A DNA stretch of 64,000 nt from Bacteriovorax sp. Seq25_V (lineage in GTDB: Bacteria; Bdellovibrionota; Bacteriovoracia; Bacteriovoracales; Bacteriovoracaceae), in contig NZ_AUNI01000017.1 of NCBI RefSeq assembly GCF_000447795.1, positions 1-64,000 of the forward strand, read 5' to 3'. The position numbers were made by a program, and so were the translations under genes. The notes beneath the pieces are model-generated. The model ran no database searches. It was not told the origin of the DNA and saw nothing but the letters and a program-made list of their open reading frames with translations. Within the stretch, counting starts at the first letter, position 1. Every line of letters starts with the position of its first letter. Shown one piece after another: positions 34,699 through 44,442 of the stretch.

Positions 34699-35580
34699 TC
34701 ACTTGGAAAAAGCGACTATTCCGACCTTGCGACGAAGGTCGTTTAACAGTGATCTATCGTACCAAAAACCATTAACTTCATTAGTTAAGAGCACACAACC
34801 AAGTTGTTTTTCCGGATCAATCCACATTGATGTTCCAGTGAACCCGAGATGGCCAAATGTATTTTTAGAAGCATTTTGTCCAGCGAGAGTTGTCTCGATA
34901 TTTTCAACTGAATCAAAACCTTTGATATAGCGACCTTGATGATCAATACCAACTCTCTTTAAAAGTTCTAATTTGGAATTAATATTTAGAAGGCTTTTAC
35001 ACACACCATCGATCGTTGCAAAGATGCCAGCGTGAGAAACTTTCTCTGCGATTACGAATGCATTATCATCATGAACTTCACCGTGAATTACATGACGATT
35101 TCTCCTTCCGGTAAAAGCGCAGTGCTCACCTTCAAGATCAAGCCAGTGTTTTACTTCTTCAGCCCAATATTTTGAACTAATGTCGTACAAATGTTTACCG
35201 GTAACTTTCTCAATTTCAAGTTGCAAGCGAAGTGCTCCAAAATCTGAGTAGTTTGTCTCACTTTCAGAAATTTTATAAGACAGAACTTGCTCTCTCCAAG
35301 TCTTCTTATCAAGTCTTCCCCAACGAGGAAGCCCTGAGCGATGAACAAGTAAGAGTTTCATTTCAGCCGTTAATTGGTCTTCAATCTCAAGACAGGCAAC
35401 ACCGAAAGTGAATGGCTTTGTCATTGAAGCAATATCGAAGTACAAATTTCCTTCAAAACCAAGCGAGAGTGTTTCATAACTATTGGCCTTGAAATCGATA
35501 ATTCCCACAGACACACTATCAAAGTGCGCCTGTGGAAGAATTTTTTCAATGTATGATTTTAATTCTTCTAACTTTTGCAT
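34699..35580 (-). CDS. Beta-lactamase-fold serine hydrolase (class C-like)
   Basis: A 293-residue protein of the beta-lactamase-related/PBP4* family. SMTK at 52-55 is the catalytic SxxK, YSD at 111-113 replaces the YxN, LLLVHRSGLPRWG is the LLxHxSGLP motif, and HLGFTGTSMWIDPE stands for the HTGFTGT box. There is no signal peptide, unusual for a penicillin-recognising enzyme; it may be a cytoplasmic esterase or peptidase. Its ATG overlaps the ppdK stop by one base (TAATG), so it is translated from the ppdK message. Confidence 0.8.
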   Translation of the reverse strand: MQKLEELKSYIEKILPQAHFDSVSVGIIDFKANSYETLSLGFEGNLYFDIASMTKPFTFGVACLEIEDQLTAEMKLLLVHRSGLPRWGRLDKKTWREQVLSYKISESETNYSDFGALRLQLEIEKVTGKHLYDISSKYWAEEVKHWLDLEGEHCAFTGRRNRHVIHGEVHDDNAFVIAEKVSHAGIFATIDGVCKSLLNINSKLELLKRVGIDHQGRYIKGFDSVENIETTLAGQNASKNTFGHLGFTGTSMWIDPEKQLGCVLLTNEVNGFWYDRSLLNDLRRKVGIVAFSK

Positions 35581-38240
35581 TACTTATTGCGAATAACCGC
35601 TTGAGCCGCAGCAAGACGAGCAATAGGAACTCGATATGGAGAACAACTTACGTAATCAAGTCCCGTACGGTGACAAAAGTCAATCGACTTAGGCTCACCA
35701 CCATGCTCACCACAAATTCCAAGACTAATGTCAGACTTTATACGACGTCCTTCTTTACAAGCAAAGTCCACAAGGAATCCAACACCAGACTGATCAAGGC
35801 TAACGAATGGATCATTTGGAACAACTGACTTTGAAATATAATCAGTAAGGAACTTTCCAGCATCATCACGAGATAAACCAAAAGTTGTTTGCGTTAAATC
35901 GTTTGTTCCAAAAGAGAAGAAGTCTGCATGCTTTGCAATCTCTGCAGCAGTAATAGCAGCACGAGGAAGTTCAATCATCGTCCCAAGTTTGTACTTAATC
36001 TCTTCTCCCGCATCTTTAAAAATTTGCTTAATGTCTTTTTCAAGAATCTCACGAAGAATAGCAAGCTCAGAATCAATTGCAACAAGCGGAATCATAATCT
36101 CTGGGATAACTGTCACCCCAGCTTTTTTTGATTCAATTGCCGCTTCGATAATTGCTCTTACTTGCATTCTGTAGATTTCTGGGAAGGTAATTCCAAGACG
36201 ACAACCTCTATGTCCAAGCATTGGGTTAAACTCATGAAGTCTCTCACCAATCTCTTCAACAGTTTTAACTTCAACATCAAGATATTCTGCAAGTTCTTTC
36301 TTGTCTTCATCTGTGTGAGGTAAGAACTCATGTAAAGGAGGATCAAGAAGACGAATATTTACAGGGAGTCCATCCATCTCTTTAAAGATCCCAATAAAGT
36401 CTTTTCTTTGAAATGGTAGAAGTTTTACAAGGGCCTTTTCTCTTTGCTCAGTGTGTTCAGCAAAAATCATTTCACGTACAGCAAGAATTCTCTCGGCCTC
36501 AAAGAACATATGCTCAGTTCGGCAAAGTCCGATCCCTTGAGCACCAAACTTGATTGAAGTTTTTGCATCCTCTGGATTATCCGCATTAGAGCGAACTTTA
36601 AGTCTTCTTACTTCATCTGCCCATGACATGAAAGTTGCGAACTCAGCCGAAATTTCAGCATCAAGAGTTGGTACCTCACCTTCAATAACTTCTCCAGTAG
36701 CACCTTCAATCGTGATCCAGTCACCTTCTTTAAAAGTTCTACCGTCTACTCTCATTTCATTTTTTACGTAATCAACAGTGATTGACGAACAACCAGCTAC
36801 GCAAGGCTTCCCCATCCCTCGAGCAACTACCGCCGCGTGAGATGTCATCCCTCCACGCGCAGTTAAGATTGCTTTTGAAGCGGCCATTCCTGCAATATCT
36901 TCAGGAGAAGTTTCTTGTCTTACTAGAATCACTTTATGACCTGTTTCATTTAAAGCATGAGCTTTTTCTGAATTAAATACAATCATCCCAGAACCTGCAC
37001 CAGGAGAGGCGGGAAGACCTTTAGTGATAACTTTTTTCTTAACATTTGGATCAAGTCTTGGGTGAAGAAGTTGGTTTAAAACTTCTGGATCCAATTGCAT
37101 GAGAGCTTCTTCTCTCGTTACAATTTTCTCACTCTCCAAATCAACAGCAATTTTAAGTGCCGCTTGAGCTGTACGTTTTCCATTTCTAGTCTGTAGAAGA
37201 TAGAGAACATTACCCTCAATCGTAAACTCGATATCCTGCATATCTTTGTAATGCTTTTCAAGTTTCTGATAAAGATCTGTTAGCTCAGCAAATGCCTTTG
37301 GCATATACTCTTCTAAAGTTTTCTCATTTCTATTTGAATCATTCTTTGAACTTGTATTGATTGGACCTGGAGTTCTAATACCAGCCACAACGTCTTCACC
37401 TTGCGCATTAACAAGATACTCTCCAAAGAATCTCTTATCTCCTGTTGAAGGGTCACGTGTGAAACATACACCTGTTGCACAATCATCACCCATATTTCCA
37501 AATACCATGGCCTGAACGTTTACCGCAGTACCCCAGTCACTCGGAATATTATTTAGCTCTCTATATTTAATCGCACGTGGGTTCATCCAAGAGCCAAAAA
37601 CAGCTGTGATGGCCTTCCAAAGCTGCTCCATTGGATCAGTTGGAAAAGACTGGCCACTCTCATTTGCGATGATTTGCTTATACACCTGAACGAGTTGTTT
37701 AAAATCATCTGCAGTTAGGTCTGTATCTAAATGAACATTACGAGCTTCTTTTAAATCCTCAAGAGTTGATTCAAGAATTGAGATATTAAAGTTCATAACA
37801 ACGTTTGCATACATCTGAATGAAACGACGATATGAATCCCAAGCAAATCTTTCATTTCCACTTTTCTTCGCAAGTGACAGAACAGTCTCGTCGTTAAGCC
37901 CAAGGTTTAAAACTGTATCCATCATCCCAGGCATTGAAGCGCGAGCCCCCGATCTGACAGAGAAAAGAAGTGGATTCTCTCCACCACCAAAAGTTTTACC
38001 AGTTATTTTTTCGACTTCTTTTAAAGCAGTAATAATTTGCGACTTTGCATCTTCGTTAATTTGATTAGATTTTTGATAGTCAATACATGCTTCAGTTGTA
38101 ACAGTGAAGCCAGGAGGGACAGGAAGACCTAGGGCACACATCTCAGCAAGGTTTGCACCTTTACCACCGAGAAGTTCCTTCATCGATCTGTTACCTTCAG
38201 TTCTTTCTTTTGAAAAAGAGTAAACCCATTTATTACTCAT
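35580..38240 (-). CDS. ppdK: Pyruvate, phosphate dikinase
   Basis: From the ATG at 38240 (AAGGAG six bases ahead) the protein is 886 residues; an upstream in-frame start is less likely. PPDK interconverts pyruvate, ATP and phosphate with phosphoenolpyruvate, AMP and pyrophosphate. Signatures are LLGGKGANLAEMCALGLPVPPGF, the phosphohistidine site GGMTSHAAVVARGMG, and the C-terminal DYVSCSPYRVPIARLAAAQA with the active Cys. The length matches the family (about 875). It probably supports gluconeogenesis from amino acids, plausible for a predator. Confidence 0.96.
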   Translation of the reverse strand: MSNKWVYSFSKERTEGNRSMKELLGGKGANLAEMCALGLPVPPGFTVTTEACIDYQKSNQINEDAKSQIITALKEVEKITGKTFGGGENPLLFSVRSGARASMPGMMDTVLNLGLNDETVLSLAKKSGNERFAWDSYRRFIQMYANVVMNFNISILESTLEDLKEARNVHLDTDLTADDFKQLVQVYKQIIANESGQSFPTDPMEQLWKAITAVFGSWMNPRAIKYRELNNIPSDWGTAVNVQAMVFGNMGDDCATGVCFTRDPSTGDKRFFGEYLVNAQGEDVVAGIRTPGPINTSSKNDSNRNEKTLEEYMPKAFAELTDLYQKLEKHYKDMQDIEFTIEGNVLYLLQTRNGKRTAQAALKIAVDLESEKIVTREEALMQLDPEVLNQLLHPRLDPNVKKKVITKGLPASPGAGSGMIVFNSEKAHALNETGHKVILVRQETSPEDIAGMAASKAILTARGGMTSHAAVVARGMGKPCVAGCSSITVDYVKNEMRVDGRTFKEGDWITIEGATGEVIEGEVPTLDAEISAEFATFMSWADEVRRLKVRSNADNPEDAKTSIKFGAQGIGLCRTEHMFFEAERILAVREMIFAEHTEQREKALVKLLPFQRKDFIGIFKEMDGLPVNIRLLDPPLHEFLPHTDEDKKELAEYLDVEVKTVEEIGERLHEFNPMLGHRGCRLGITFPEIYRMQVRAIIEAAIESKKAGVTVIPEIMIPLVAIDSELAILREILEKDIKQIFKDAGEEIKYKLGTMIELPRAAITAAEIAKHADFFSFGTNDLTQTTFGLSRDDAGKFLTDYISKSVVPNDPFVSLDQSGVGFLVDFACKEGRRIKSDISLGICGEHGGEPKSIDFCHRTGLDYVSCSPYRVPIARLAAAQAVIRNK

Positions 38241-38273
38241 TCTTTGCTCCTTATATCCATGGACGGACGTTAA

Positions 38274-38295
38274 TCCTAACAATTTCCTAACAATT
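38274..38295 (+). repeat. Perfect tandem 11-base direct repeat upstream of ppdK
   Basis: TCCTAACAATT is repeated twice with no gap (38274-38284, 38285-38295). The 11-base unit is about one helical turn, so both copies would face the same side of the DNA. It lies between the glyS terminator and ppdK and may be an operator for ppdK. Confidence 0.75.
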
Positions 38296-38324
38296 CAAAA
38301 AAAAGGCTAGTTTTAAACTAGCCC
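38296..38324 (-). terminator. Rho-independent terminator of glyS
   Basis: On the minus strand GGCTAGTTT and AAACTAGCC (38305-38323) form a perfect 9-bp stem with a one-base centre or a short loop, followed by eight T (38297-38304). The glyS stop codon (38313-38315) lies inside the hairpin. Confidence 0.85.
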
Positions 38325-39629
38325 ATTTCTTAGATATTCTTTTACTTTATCAAGAGAAATTCTCTCCTGCTTCATCGAGTCTCTATCTCTAATGGTCACA
38401 GCGTTGTCTTCGAGAGAGTCAAAGTCAAAAGTAATACAGAATGGAGTCCCGATTTCATCTTGTCTTCTATATCTCTTACCAATTGAACCTGCCACATCAT
38501 ATTCAGCAGCAAATTCTGTCGCTAGATCTTGGAATAATTTTGTTGCTGGTTCTTCTAGTTTTTTAACAAGTGGAAGAACTGCTACTTTAACAGGAGCTAG
38601 ACTTGGATGAAACTTCATCACAACTCTCTCGTTCTCTTTATCACCTTCGTTTTCTAATCTATATGCATCAGACATAACAGCAAGAAGACAACGGTCACAA
38701 CCAACAGATGTTTCAAGAACGTATGGAAGATACTTCTTATTATTATCCATCGCATCTGTGTACATTAAGTTCTTTCCTGAGTGCTCTTGGTGAGTCTTCA
38801 GGTCGAAATCAGTTCTTGAGTGGATACCTTCCATCTCACCCCAACCATGTGCATATTCATACTCAAGATCATAAGCAGCGTCTGCGTAGTGAGCAAGATC
38901 CTCACCTGTTTGCTGATACCATCTAAGTTTTTCTTTTCTAATACCATTTGATAGGTGCCAGTTGAAACGTAACTCTCTCCACTGCTCCATCGCATCTTTT
39001 TGCGTTCCTGGTTTAATGAAGTATTGCATTTCCATTTGCTCAAATTCACGAGTTCTAAAAATGAAGTTACCTGGAGTAATTTCATTTCTAAACGCCTTAC
39101 CGATTTGAGAAATACCAAATGGAAGTTTCTTTCTCATAGTTTGTTGTACATTTAGAAAGTTTACGAAAATCCCCTGAGCTGTTTCAGGACGAAGATAGAC
39201 TTGAGCTGAAGAATCTTCAACTGGACCCATTTGAGTTTTAAACATTAAGTTGAAGTCTCTTGGCTCAGTGAAAGTATCTTTTGATCCACAAACTACACAT
39301 GGTGCAGTTACATCAATTTTATCTGCTCTAAATCTCGACTTACAACTTTTACAGTCAACCATTGGATCGTTAAAGCCATCAACGTGTCCTGAAGCTTTCC
39401 AAACTTGTGGGTGCATAAAAATTGAAGCATCAATACCAACGATATCCTCACGAAGAGTCATCGCCTTCCACCATTTTTGTTTGATATTATTTTTTAATTC
39501 AATTCCATACGGAGCATAGTCCCAGCACGAAGAAAGACCACCATAAATTTCAGAACTTTGAAAAATGAAGCCTCTTCTCTTTGCCAAGCTTACTAATTGG
39601 GACATATCTTTTAAGTTGGACTCTGACAC
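38313..39629 (-). CDS. glyS: Glycyl-tRNA synthetase (alpha2 type)
   Basis: A 438-residue class II synthetase. [24 protein letters not shown] near the N-terminus, motif 2 [22 protein letters not shown] and PSVGCDR-type motif 3 ([16 protein letters not shown]) are clear. A CxxC...CxxC zinc site (CKSC, CVVC at about 91-117) is present. This is the homodimeric eukaryotic/Gram-positive-like form, not the alpha-beta tetramer. The start is GTG with AAGGAG six bases ahead. The ppdK gene follows 72 bases later. Confidence 0.96.
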   Translation of the reverse strand: MSESNLKDMSQLVSLAKRRGFIFQSSEIYGGLSSCWDYAPYGIELKNNIKQKWWKAMTLREDIVGIDASIFMHPQVWKASGHVDGFNDPMVDCKSCKSRFRADKIDVTAPCVVCGSKDTFTEPRDFNLMFKTQMGPVEDSSAQVYLRPETAQGIFVNFLNVQQTMRKKLPFGISQIGKAFRNEITPGNFIFRTREFEQMEMQYFIKPGTQKDAMEQWRELRFNWHLSNGIRKEKLRWYQQTGEDLAHYADAAYDLEYEYAHGWGEMEGIHSRTDFDLKTHQEHSGKNLMYTDAMDNNKKYLPYVLETSVGCDRCLLAVMSDAYRLENEGDKENERVVMKFHPSLAPVKVAVLPLVKKLEEPATKLFQDLATEFAAEYDVAGSIGKRYRRQDEIGTPFCITFDFDSLEDNAVTIRDRDSMKQERISLDKVKEYLRNGLV

Positions 39630-39671
39630 AACGCACTCCTTAATGGGTAATAACTTAATTTAATCTGTGCA

Positions 39672-39700
39672 AGTATACCCTCAATAATCCGCGATTTCTA
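39672..39700 (-). promoter_or_regulatory. Candidate sigma70 promoter of glyS
   Basis: Reading leftward, TAGAAA (39695-39700) and TATACT (39672-39677) are 17 bases apart. Both match sigma70 hexamers in four to five positions. It sits 43 bases before the GTG start of glyS. Confidence 0.55.
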
Positions 39701-39717
39701 GTATTTCGATGGGCAAT

Positions 39718-40272
39718 TTAGCTGATATCTATGCCAAATGACGTAAGTAATCCGAGGACTTCGGGGGCCTGGAATTTGGCCCCTTTGATTTTACTGGAAA
39801 GTGGATCTATCTGATAACCGAAGGCCCCTCTAAAGTCAGCTTTTCGAAGGTCAGTTCCAGAGAAATTAGCGAGATCAAGTTCACTATCAAGGAAGCTTGT
39901 TTCGTTTAACTTGGATTCACTAAAATCTACTTCTTTAAGTCCACATGAGTGAAATTCAAAGTTCACTCCCTCGATATTTTGAAAGACAGAATAATTCAAA
40001 ATGCATGATTTAAAAGACAGCAAATGAAGAGTTAGACAATTAGAAAAATTCACGCCAACAATTTTGCAATCAACAAATTTTGTTCCACGAAAAGTTGAAT
40101 TTAAAACCGAAACATTACTAAGATTACAATTGATAAAAGTACAATCGACAAGCTTTGTATTATTCAAACTTAGCTCTGCAAAGTTGATCGAATCAAACGA
40201 ACAATCGATGAACTCATCTCCCTCACTAACTTCGAGCTTTTCATTAAATTCAATTTCTTCATAGTAACTCAT
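39718..40272 (-). CDS. Pentapeptide-repeat protein
   Basis: A 184-residue protein whose middle (about 25-150) consists of A(D/N)LXX-type pentapeptide repeats: NFAELSLNNTKLVDCTF, NCNLSNVSVLNSTFRGTKF, ANFSGTDLRKADFRGAFG. Such proteins form a right-handed beta helix; some mimic DNA and bind gyrase, others have no known role. It lies nine bases after the 205-residue gene and may share its transcript. AGGA lies seven bases before the ATG. Confidence 0.88.
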   Translation of the reverse strand: MSYYEEIEFNEKLEVSEGDEFIDCSFDSINFAELSLNNTKLVDCTFINCNLSNVSVLNSTFRGTKFVDCKIVGVNFSNCLTLHLLSFKSCILNYSVFQNIEGVNFEFHSCGLKEVDFSESKLNETSFLDSELDLANFSGTDLRKADFRGAFGYQIDPLSSKIKGAKFQAPEVLGLLTSFGIDIS

Positions 40273-40281
40273 AATTCTATC

Positions 40282-40899
40282 CTAAAATAAGAAATCAAAT
40301 TTTGCCACATCTTCACGTGGAAGCATGGCCCCTAGAAACTGTCGGTAGTGTTCCTGGTGTGTATTCATATCGCTGATGAGATAATAAAATTTTTCTTTAA
40401 ATTCTTTATCGTGAAGATATTCATCCCAGATTGAACTCTGACAAGAGAGATGAACTTTCTCAAAAAAATTGATCTGCATATTTTTAAGTTCCTCATCAAA
40501 AAAGAACATGTGTCCATGCTCAAGATCGTGAAGAAAGAATTCCAGGCAGTCTTCACGAGTGAGTATTTTGTTAAACACATGCTGAACTTTAAGTGTCACA
40601 GGTCTTATCCCTTGGGCCTGGAAAGCTAAAACCTCATATGGTGTTGGGATATAATCGAGGGCCTTAAAATTCCAAGATCCATTAACCCAATTCTTAAGGG
40701 CGATCAGCGCCTTTTCCTTAACCTTCTTGAATTTGAAATTAGTCAGGTCGTCATATGTTGGTTGGCGTTCATTTAAGACGTTTAGAAGTTTTGAATTTGG
40801 ATACTTCATCTGATGAAAATAAAGAAAGAAGCTTAGGGCATAGGCCTCATCGCTTATCTCGTGCGCTTTCCATTTCGTATAAATTTCATTGATATCCAT
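40282..40899 (-). CDS. Conserved-looking protein of unknown function
   Basis: A 205-residue cytoplasmic protein without signal or membrane segments. It has FFLHDLEHGHMFFFDEE, a HD...HxH cluster (about 120-130) that could hold a metal. Otherwise I do not recognise the family. It shares an operon with the pentapeptide-repeat gene. It is divergent from the U32 gene across a 136-base gap that should hold both promoters. Confidence 0.55.
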   Translation of the reverse strand: MDINEIYTKWKAHEISDEAYALSFFLYFHQMKYPNSKLLNVLNERQPTYDDLTNFKFKKVKEKALIALKNWVNGSWNFKALDYIPTPYEVLAFQAQGIRPVTLKVQHVFNKILTREDCLEFFLHDLEHGHMFFFDEELKNMQINFFEKVHLSCQSSIWDEYLHDKEFKEKFYYLISDMNTHQEHYRQFLGAMLPREDVAKFDFLF

Positions 40900-41035
40900 G
40901 CCGGATACTATAGATTATTTGAAAATTATCGTCTATACCCCCATAAAAGCATGTAAGTTTTCTACTTCCTCTTCTTTATATGTCGAAAAAAGGATATGAG
41001 ATAACTAATTATAAATACGTAAACCAAGGTCTAAT

Positions 41036-43501
41036 GTGAATAAGAAACCTGAACTACTTCTCCCAGTTGGAAATATGGATATGTGCCTAGCGGCCATCCA
41101 TGGCGGGGCTAATGCCATTTATGTGGGGATGCCCGGCTTTAACGCTCGCGGAAGAAGTGTTGATCAAAGTGTTGAACAACTAAAAGAAATGATCGATCTT
41201 TGTCACTTATATGGTGTTAAAGTACACATCGCTTTTAATATTCTTATTTTCGAAGATGAGATTGAACATGCCATTGAAATGCTCGATGAAGTTATTCCAC
41301 TAGGTCCTGACGCTCTTATCATCCAAGACATTGGTCTTGCAAAAATAGTTAAAGATATTTACCCAGACCAAGTTATTCACGGCTCAACTCAAATGACAGT
41401 GACAAACGACAAGGCCATCGAATACCTTGGAGAACTTGATATCAAACGTTTTGTTCTAGGTCGTGAAAACTCTCTTGATGAAATAAAAAAAATTCGCGAA
41501 GCAACGGATAAAGAGCTTGAAGTTTTTGTTCATGGAGCACTCTGTGTTGCCTACTCTGGTCAATGCTTCACCAGTGAATCAATTGGTGGTCGCTCGGCAA
41601 ATAGAGGACAGTGTGCCCAAAGTTGTCGTTTTGGATATGAGCTCATCGTAGATGGTGAAAAGAAAGACCTTATCGACAAGGAGTATCTTGTTTCTCCTCA
41701 AGATCTTTGTGGAATAAATGAAGTTTCTAAACTTCAAGAAATTGGAATTGAATCATTTAAAATTGAGGGACGTCTAAAGTCAGCGGCCTTTGTTGGAACT
41801 ACTGCACGCTCTTATGCTAATGCTCTTGAGGCAGGTAAGCCAGATAATAAAGACATCGAAAAGATGGCCACAACATACTCTCGTGGCTTCTTTAGCGGAT
41901 GGCTCAATGGTGTTGATCACCAAAGACTCGTACGTGGTACTTACAAAGATCACAGAGGAATCTATCTTGGAAAACTTTTAAAAGTTCGTGGTAATAATAT
42001 TTCAATTAGAACAACTCGTGAAATAAAAAAAGGTATGGGACTTGTTCTTTGTGATGATAAAGAAAAAATTGAAATTGGCTCAAGTGTTTACGAAGTATTT
42101 AAAAATGGTGATGAAACAGTTATTGGTCTTTCAAAAGATGCCAACCTTTCTTCATTAAAACTTGGAGCCTTCGTCTATCTCAACTCGAATCCAGATGTTG
42201 TGAGAGACGTTGAAAAAACAGTTACTGACTTAACAAAACAAAAGCGCATCAAGATCAAGGTTGAATTCACTGCAAATGTTGGAGAAAAAGCAGCCCTTGC
42301 CTTTCTTGATGAAGATGACAACTTTGTAGAAGTTCAATCGGAAGACATTTTGGAAGCTGCGAAGAAACCGTATGATCTTCAATCAATTAGTGATGAACTT
42401 TCATCCCTAAGCCGCACAATCTATGAGGCGACAGAAGTTGCCGTTGATATGGATAGTGAAACTCTTCCATTTCTCCACTCAAAAGTTTTAAAGAAACTTA
42501 AATCAGCGGCCGTTACTCTTCTCAATGAAAAGAGAGTGGAAGTAGTAGCGATTGATCGTTTTGACATTAAGGAAGAGATCACGCCTAAGACTTCAACTGA
42601 TGACAAGCGAAGTCTCAATATCGTTTTAAGAGATCTCGAGCAAGTTAAAACATTTGTAAAATCATTTAAAGACTTTCAATCGACAATCAACCTTTCTGTC
42701 ATTCTCGATTTTGAATTTGGAAAGGACTATAAGTTCGCAGCCCAATCTCTAAAAGAGATTGGAATCGAAGTTGGTATTGCAACAAATAGAATTTTAAAGC
42801 CAGGTGAGTATCACCACCTCAACGTTCTTGGTCGTCTCGCCCCTGATTTTATCCTGACAAGAAATCTTGGTGCCGTTAAGTACCTTCAAGAGAAATTCCC
42901 TGAGATTCGTCTTAAGGGTGATTTCAGTTTGAATATCGCAAACTCTTATACCGCAAACTTCATTCTCTCAAGAGGACTTGAAACAGTTTGTTCCTCATAT
43001 GACCTTAATGCTCTTCAACTTTCAAAGATGCTTTCTAGAATTGATGCCTCTCGTATGGAAGTCACAGTTCATCAGTATATGCCAAGCTTTCACATGGAGC
43101 ATTGTGTATTTGCGGCCTTCCTTAGTAAAGGTAGCTCATTCAAAGACTGTGGGAAACCATGCGAAAAACATAATGTGGAACTTAAGGATCAATTTGGCAA
43201 TCACCACTTCCTAAAAGCAGACCAAGAATGTCGAAACACCATGTTCAACGCTGTCGCTCAATCAGCGGCGGGGATTTTACCTTCACTTATTGATGCCGGG
43301 GTAAAACATTTTAGAGTTGAGATGCTAGATGAAAAAGATGATATACTAATCCAAAAGATTAGAAACTATATCTCATTCTTTGAAAATGAAATTGATACCG
43401 AGTCACTTACAAAGCGTCTTGGGACATTTGAAAAGTTTGGAATTGGATCAGGACAGCTTTTAAAGAATGAAAGAAAAACTATGGTATCTCTACATAATTG
43501 A
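41036..43501 (+). CDS. U32 family peptidase (RlhA-like)
   Basis: An 821-residue protein of the U32 group. MNKKPELLLPVGNMDMCLAAI and FVHGALCVAYSGQCFTSESIGG plus RGQCAQSCRFGY are its signature Cys-rich segments, which in RlhA-type proteins hold an iron-sulphur cluster. U32 proteins hydroxylate RNA bases (RlhA) or degrade collagen (PrtC). The second half is a long RlhA-like C-terminal extension. Start is GTG, with AAGG six bases ahead; an ATG two bases earlier runs straight into a stop. It overlaps the next gene by 35 bases. Confidence 0.85.
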   Translation: MNKKPELLLPVGNMDMCLAAIHGGANAIYVGMPGFNARGRSVDQSVEQLKEMIDLCHLYGVKVHIAFNILIFEDEIEHAIEMLDEVIPLGPDALIIQDIGLAKIVKDIYPDQVIHGSTQMTVTNDKAIEYLGELDIKRFVLGRENSLDEIKKIREATDKELEVFVHGALCVAYSGQCFTSESIGGRSANRGQCAQSCRFGYELIVDGEKKDLIDKEYLVSPQDLCGINEVSKLQEIGIESFKIEGRLKSAAFVGTTARSYANALEAGKPDNKDIEKMATTYSRGFFSGWLNGVDHQRLVRGTYKDHRGIYLGKLLKVRGNNISIRTTREIKKGMGLVLCDDKEKIEIGSSVYEVFKNGDETVIGLSKDANLSSLKLGAFVYLNSNPDVVRDVEKTVTDLTKQKRIKIKVEFTANVGEKAALAFLDEDDNFVEVQSEDILEAAKKPYDLQSISDELSSLSRTIYEATEVAVDMDSETLPFLHSKVLKKLKSAAVTLLNEKRVEVVAIDRFDIKEEITPKTSTDDKRSLNIVLRDLEQVKTFVKSFKDFQSTINLSVILDFEFGKDYKFAAQSLKEIGIEVGIATNRILKPGEYHHLNVLGRLAPDFILTRNLGAVKYLQEKFPEIRLKGDFSLNIANSYTANFILSRGLETVCSSYDLNALQLSKMLSRIDASRMEVTVHQYMPSFHMEHCVFAAFLSKGSSFKDCGKPCEKHNVELKDQFGNHHFLKADQECRNTMFNAVAQSAAGILPSLIDAGVKHFRVEMLDEKDDILIQKIRNYISFFENEIDTESLTKRLGTFEKFGIGSGQLLKNERKTMVSLHN

Positions 43502-43721
43502 AACTGAAAACGGTAAACTCTATACCGGAATCACAACCGATATTGAGCGCCGCTTTAATGAACATGCCGGTCTTAAGAAAGGAGCCAAGTTTACAAAGGC
43601 TAACCCACCGAAAAGACTAGTTTACCAAGAAGAGTTTTCTAATAGATCCCTCGCCAGTAAGAGAGAAATTGAGATAAAAAAGCTATCTCGACAAAAGAAA
43701 ATAGATTTATTTAATAAATAA
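43467..43721 (+). CDS. GIY-YIG nuclease family protein (UPF0213/YhbQ-like)
   Basis: An 84-residue protein with the GIY-YIG fold: WYLYIIETENGKLYTGITTD has the YxY...YTG pair, ERRFNEH the conserved Arg, and KREIEIKKLSRQKK the metal-binding Glu (about residue 67). This small stand-alone group includes YhbQ. Start overlaps the 3' end of the U32 gene by 35 bases, so it is co-transcribed. Role unknown, possibly DNA repair. Confidence 0.85.
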   Translation: MKEKLWYLYIIETENGKLYTGITTDIERRFNEHAGLKKGAKFTKANPPKRLVYQEEFSNRSLASKREIEIKKLSRQKKIDLFNK

Positions 43722-43758
43722 GCTTTTTTTGCTTCGAATTTAAGAATAAAATTAAGTA

Positions 43759-44442
43759 ATGAAATATCTCATACTTTTTTTCATTTCTATAGCAAGTTAC
43801 GCAACCTCGATACGTATATCAGTAGCTGAAGATGTTGCTAGTGTTTCCCCAAAATATTTGGAGATATTAAATAAAGTTTACAAAGAAGTCGGTCTAGATG
43901 TTAACTTTGTAATACTCCCACTCGAACGTACAATAAAAGAGTTCGATGAGAAAAAATTTCAAGCAATGGCTGTAAAGTTAAGTGGCATAACACAGATAAG
44001 CAAAAGGGCTATTCTGATAAATCCTCCAGTAATTAAAGGTTATCAGTATGGCATCTTTGCGCTAAAAAACTCATCCCAATCATTAATCAAAAAAATTAAT
44101 ATTCCTGATCACAGATATATCCTAACAAGAGGAACAGTATACGGAAAATTATTTAAAAAAAAATATCCAAATGCACACATTACTTATGCTAAGGACTATC
44201 AAAATGCGATTGAACAACTCAAGAGAAATAGAGCAGATTACCTAGTTTCTACAGAGGTCTACCTTGAAAGAAAAGAAGTTTCAAAAATTTTAGTCATGAT
44301 GGATGATCATAAAGAAAAAATGGATATTCATCACGTTATCTCTCCAGAACTAATGTATCTGAAACCAAAGTTAGAAAAAATATTCCAACGACTTGTAGAT
44401 GATGAAACACTATCTCTAAAGAATCTATTTAAGAAAGACTAA
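43759..44442 (+). CDS. Periplasmic solute-binding-like protein (SBP_bac_3)
   Basis: A 227-residue protein with a signal peptide (MKYLILFFISIASYA). The mature part starts TSIRISVAEDVASVSPKYLE and has a type II binding-protein layout with short domain switches (AMAVKLSGITQISKRA, EQLKRNRADYLVSTEVYLER). It is small for such proteins and has no adjoining permease. It may serve as an orphan receptor or have another role. It runs convergent with the MsbA-like gene, overlapping by four bases. Confidence 0.7.
   Translation: MKYLILFFISIASYATSIRISVAEDVASVSPKYLEILNKVYKEVGLDVNFVILPLERTIKEFDEKKFQAMAVKLSGITQISKRAILINPPVIKGYQYGIFALKNSSQSLIKKINIPDHRYILTRGTVYGKLFKKKYPNAHITYAKDYQNAIEQLKRNRADYLVSTEVYLERKEVSKILVMMDDHKEKMDIHHVISPELMYLKPKLEKIFQRLVDDETLSLKNLFKKD

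Noticed and set aside
43722-43758. Terminator after the GIY-YIG gene
   Set aside because: AAGC and GCTT flank a T-run but the stem is only four bases and the T-run is in the loop.
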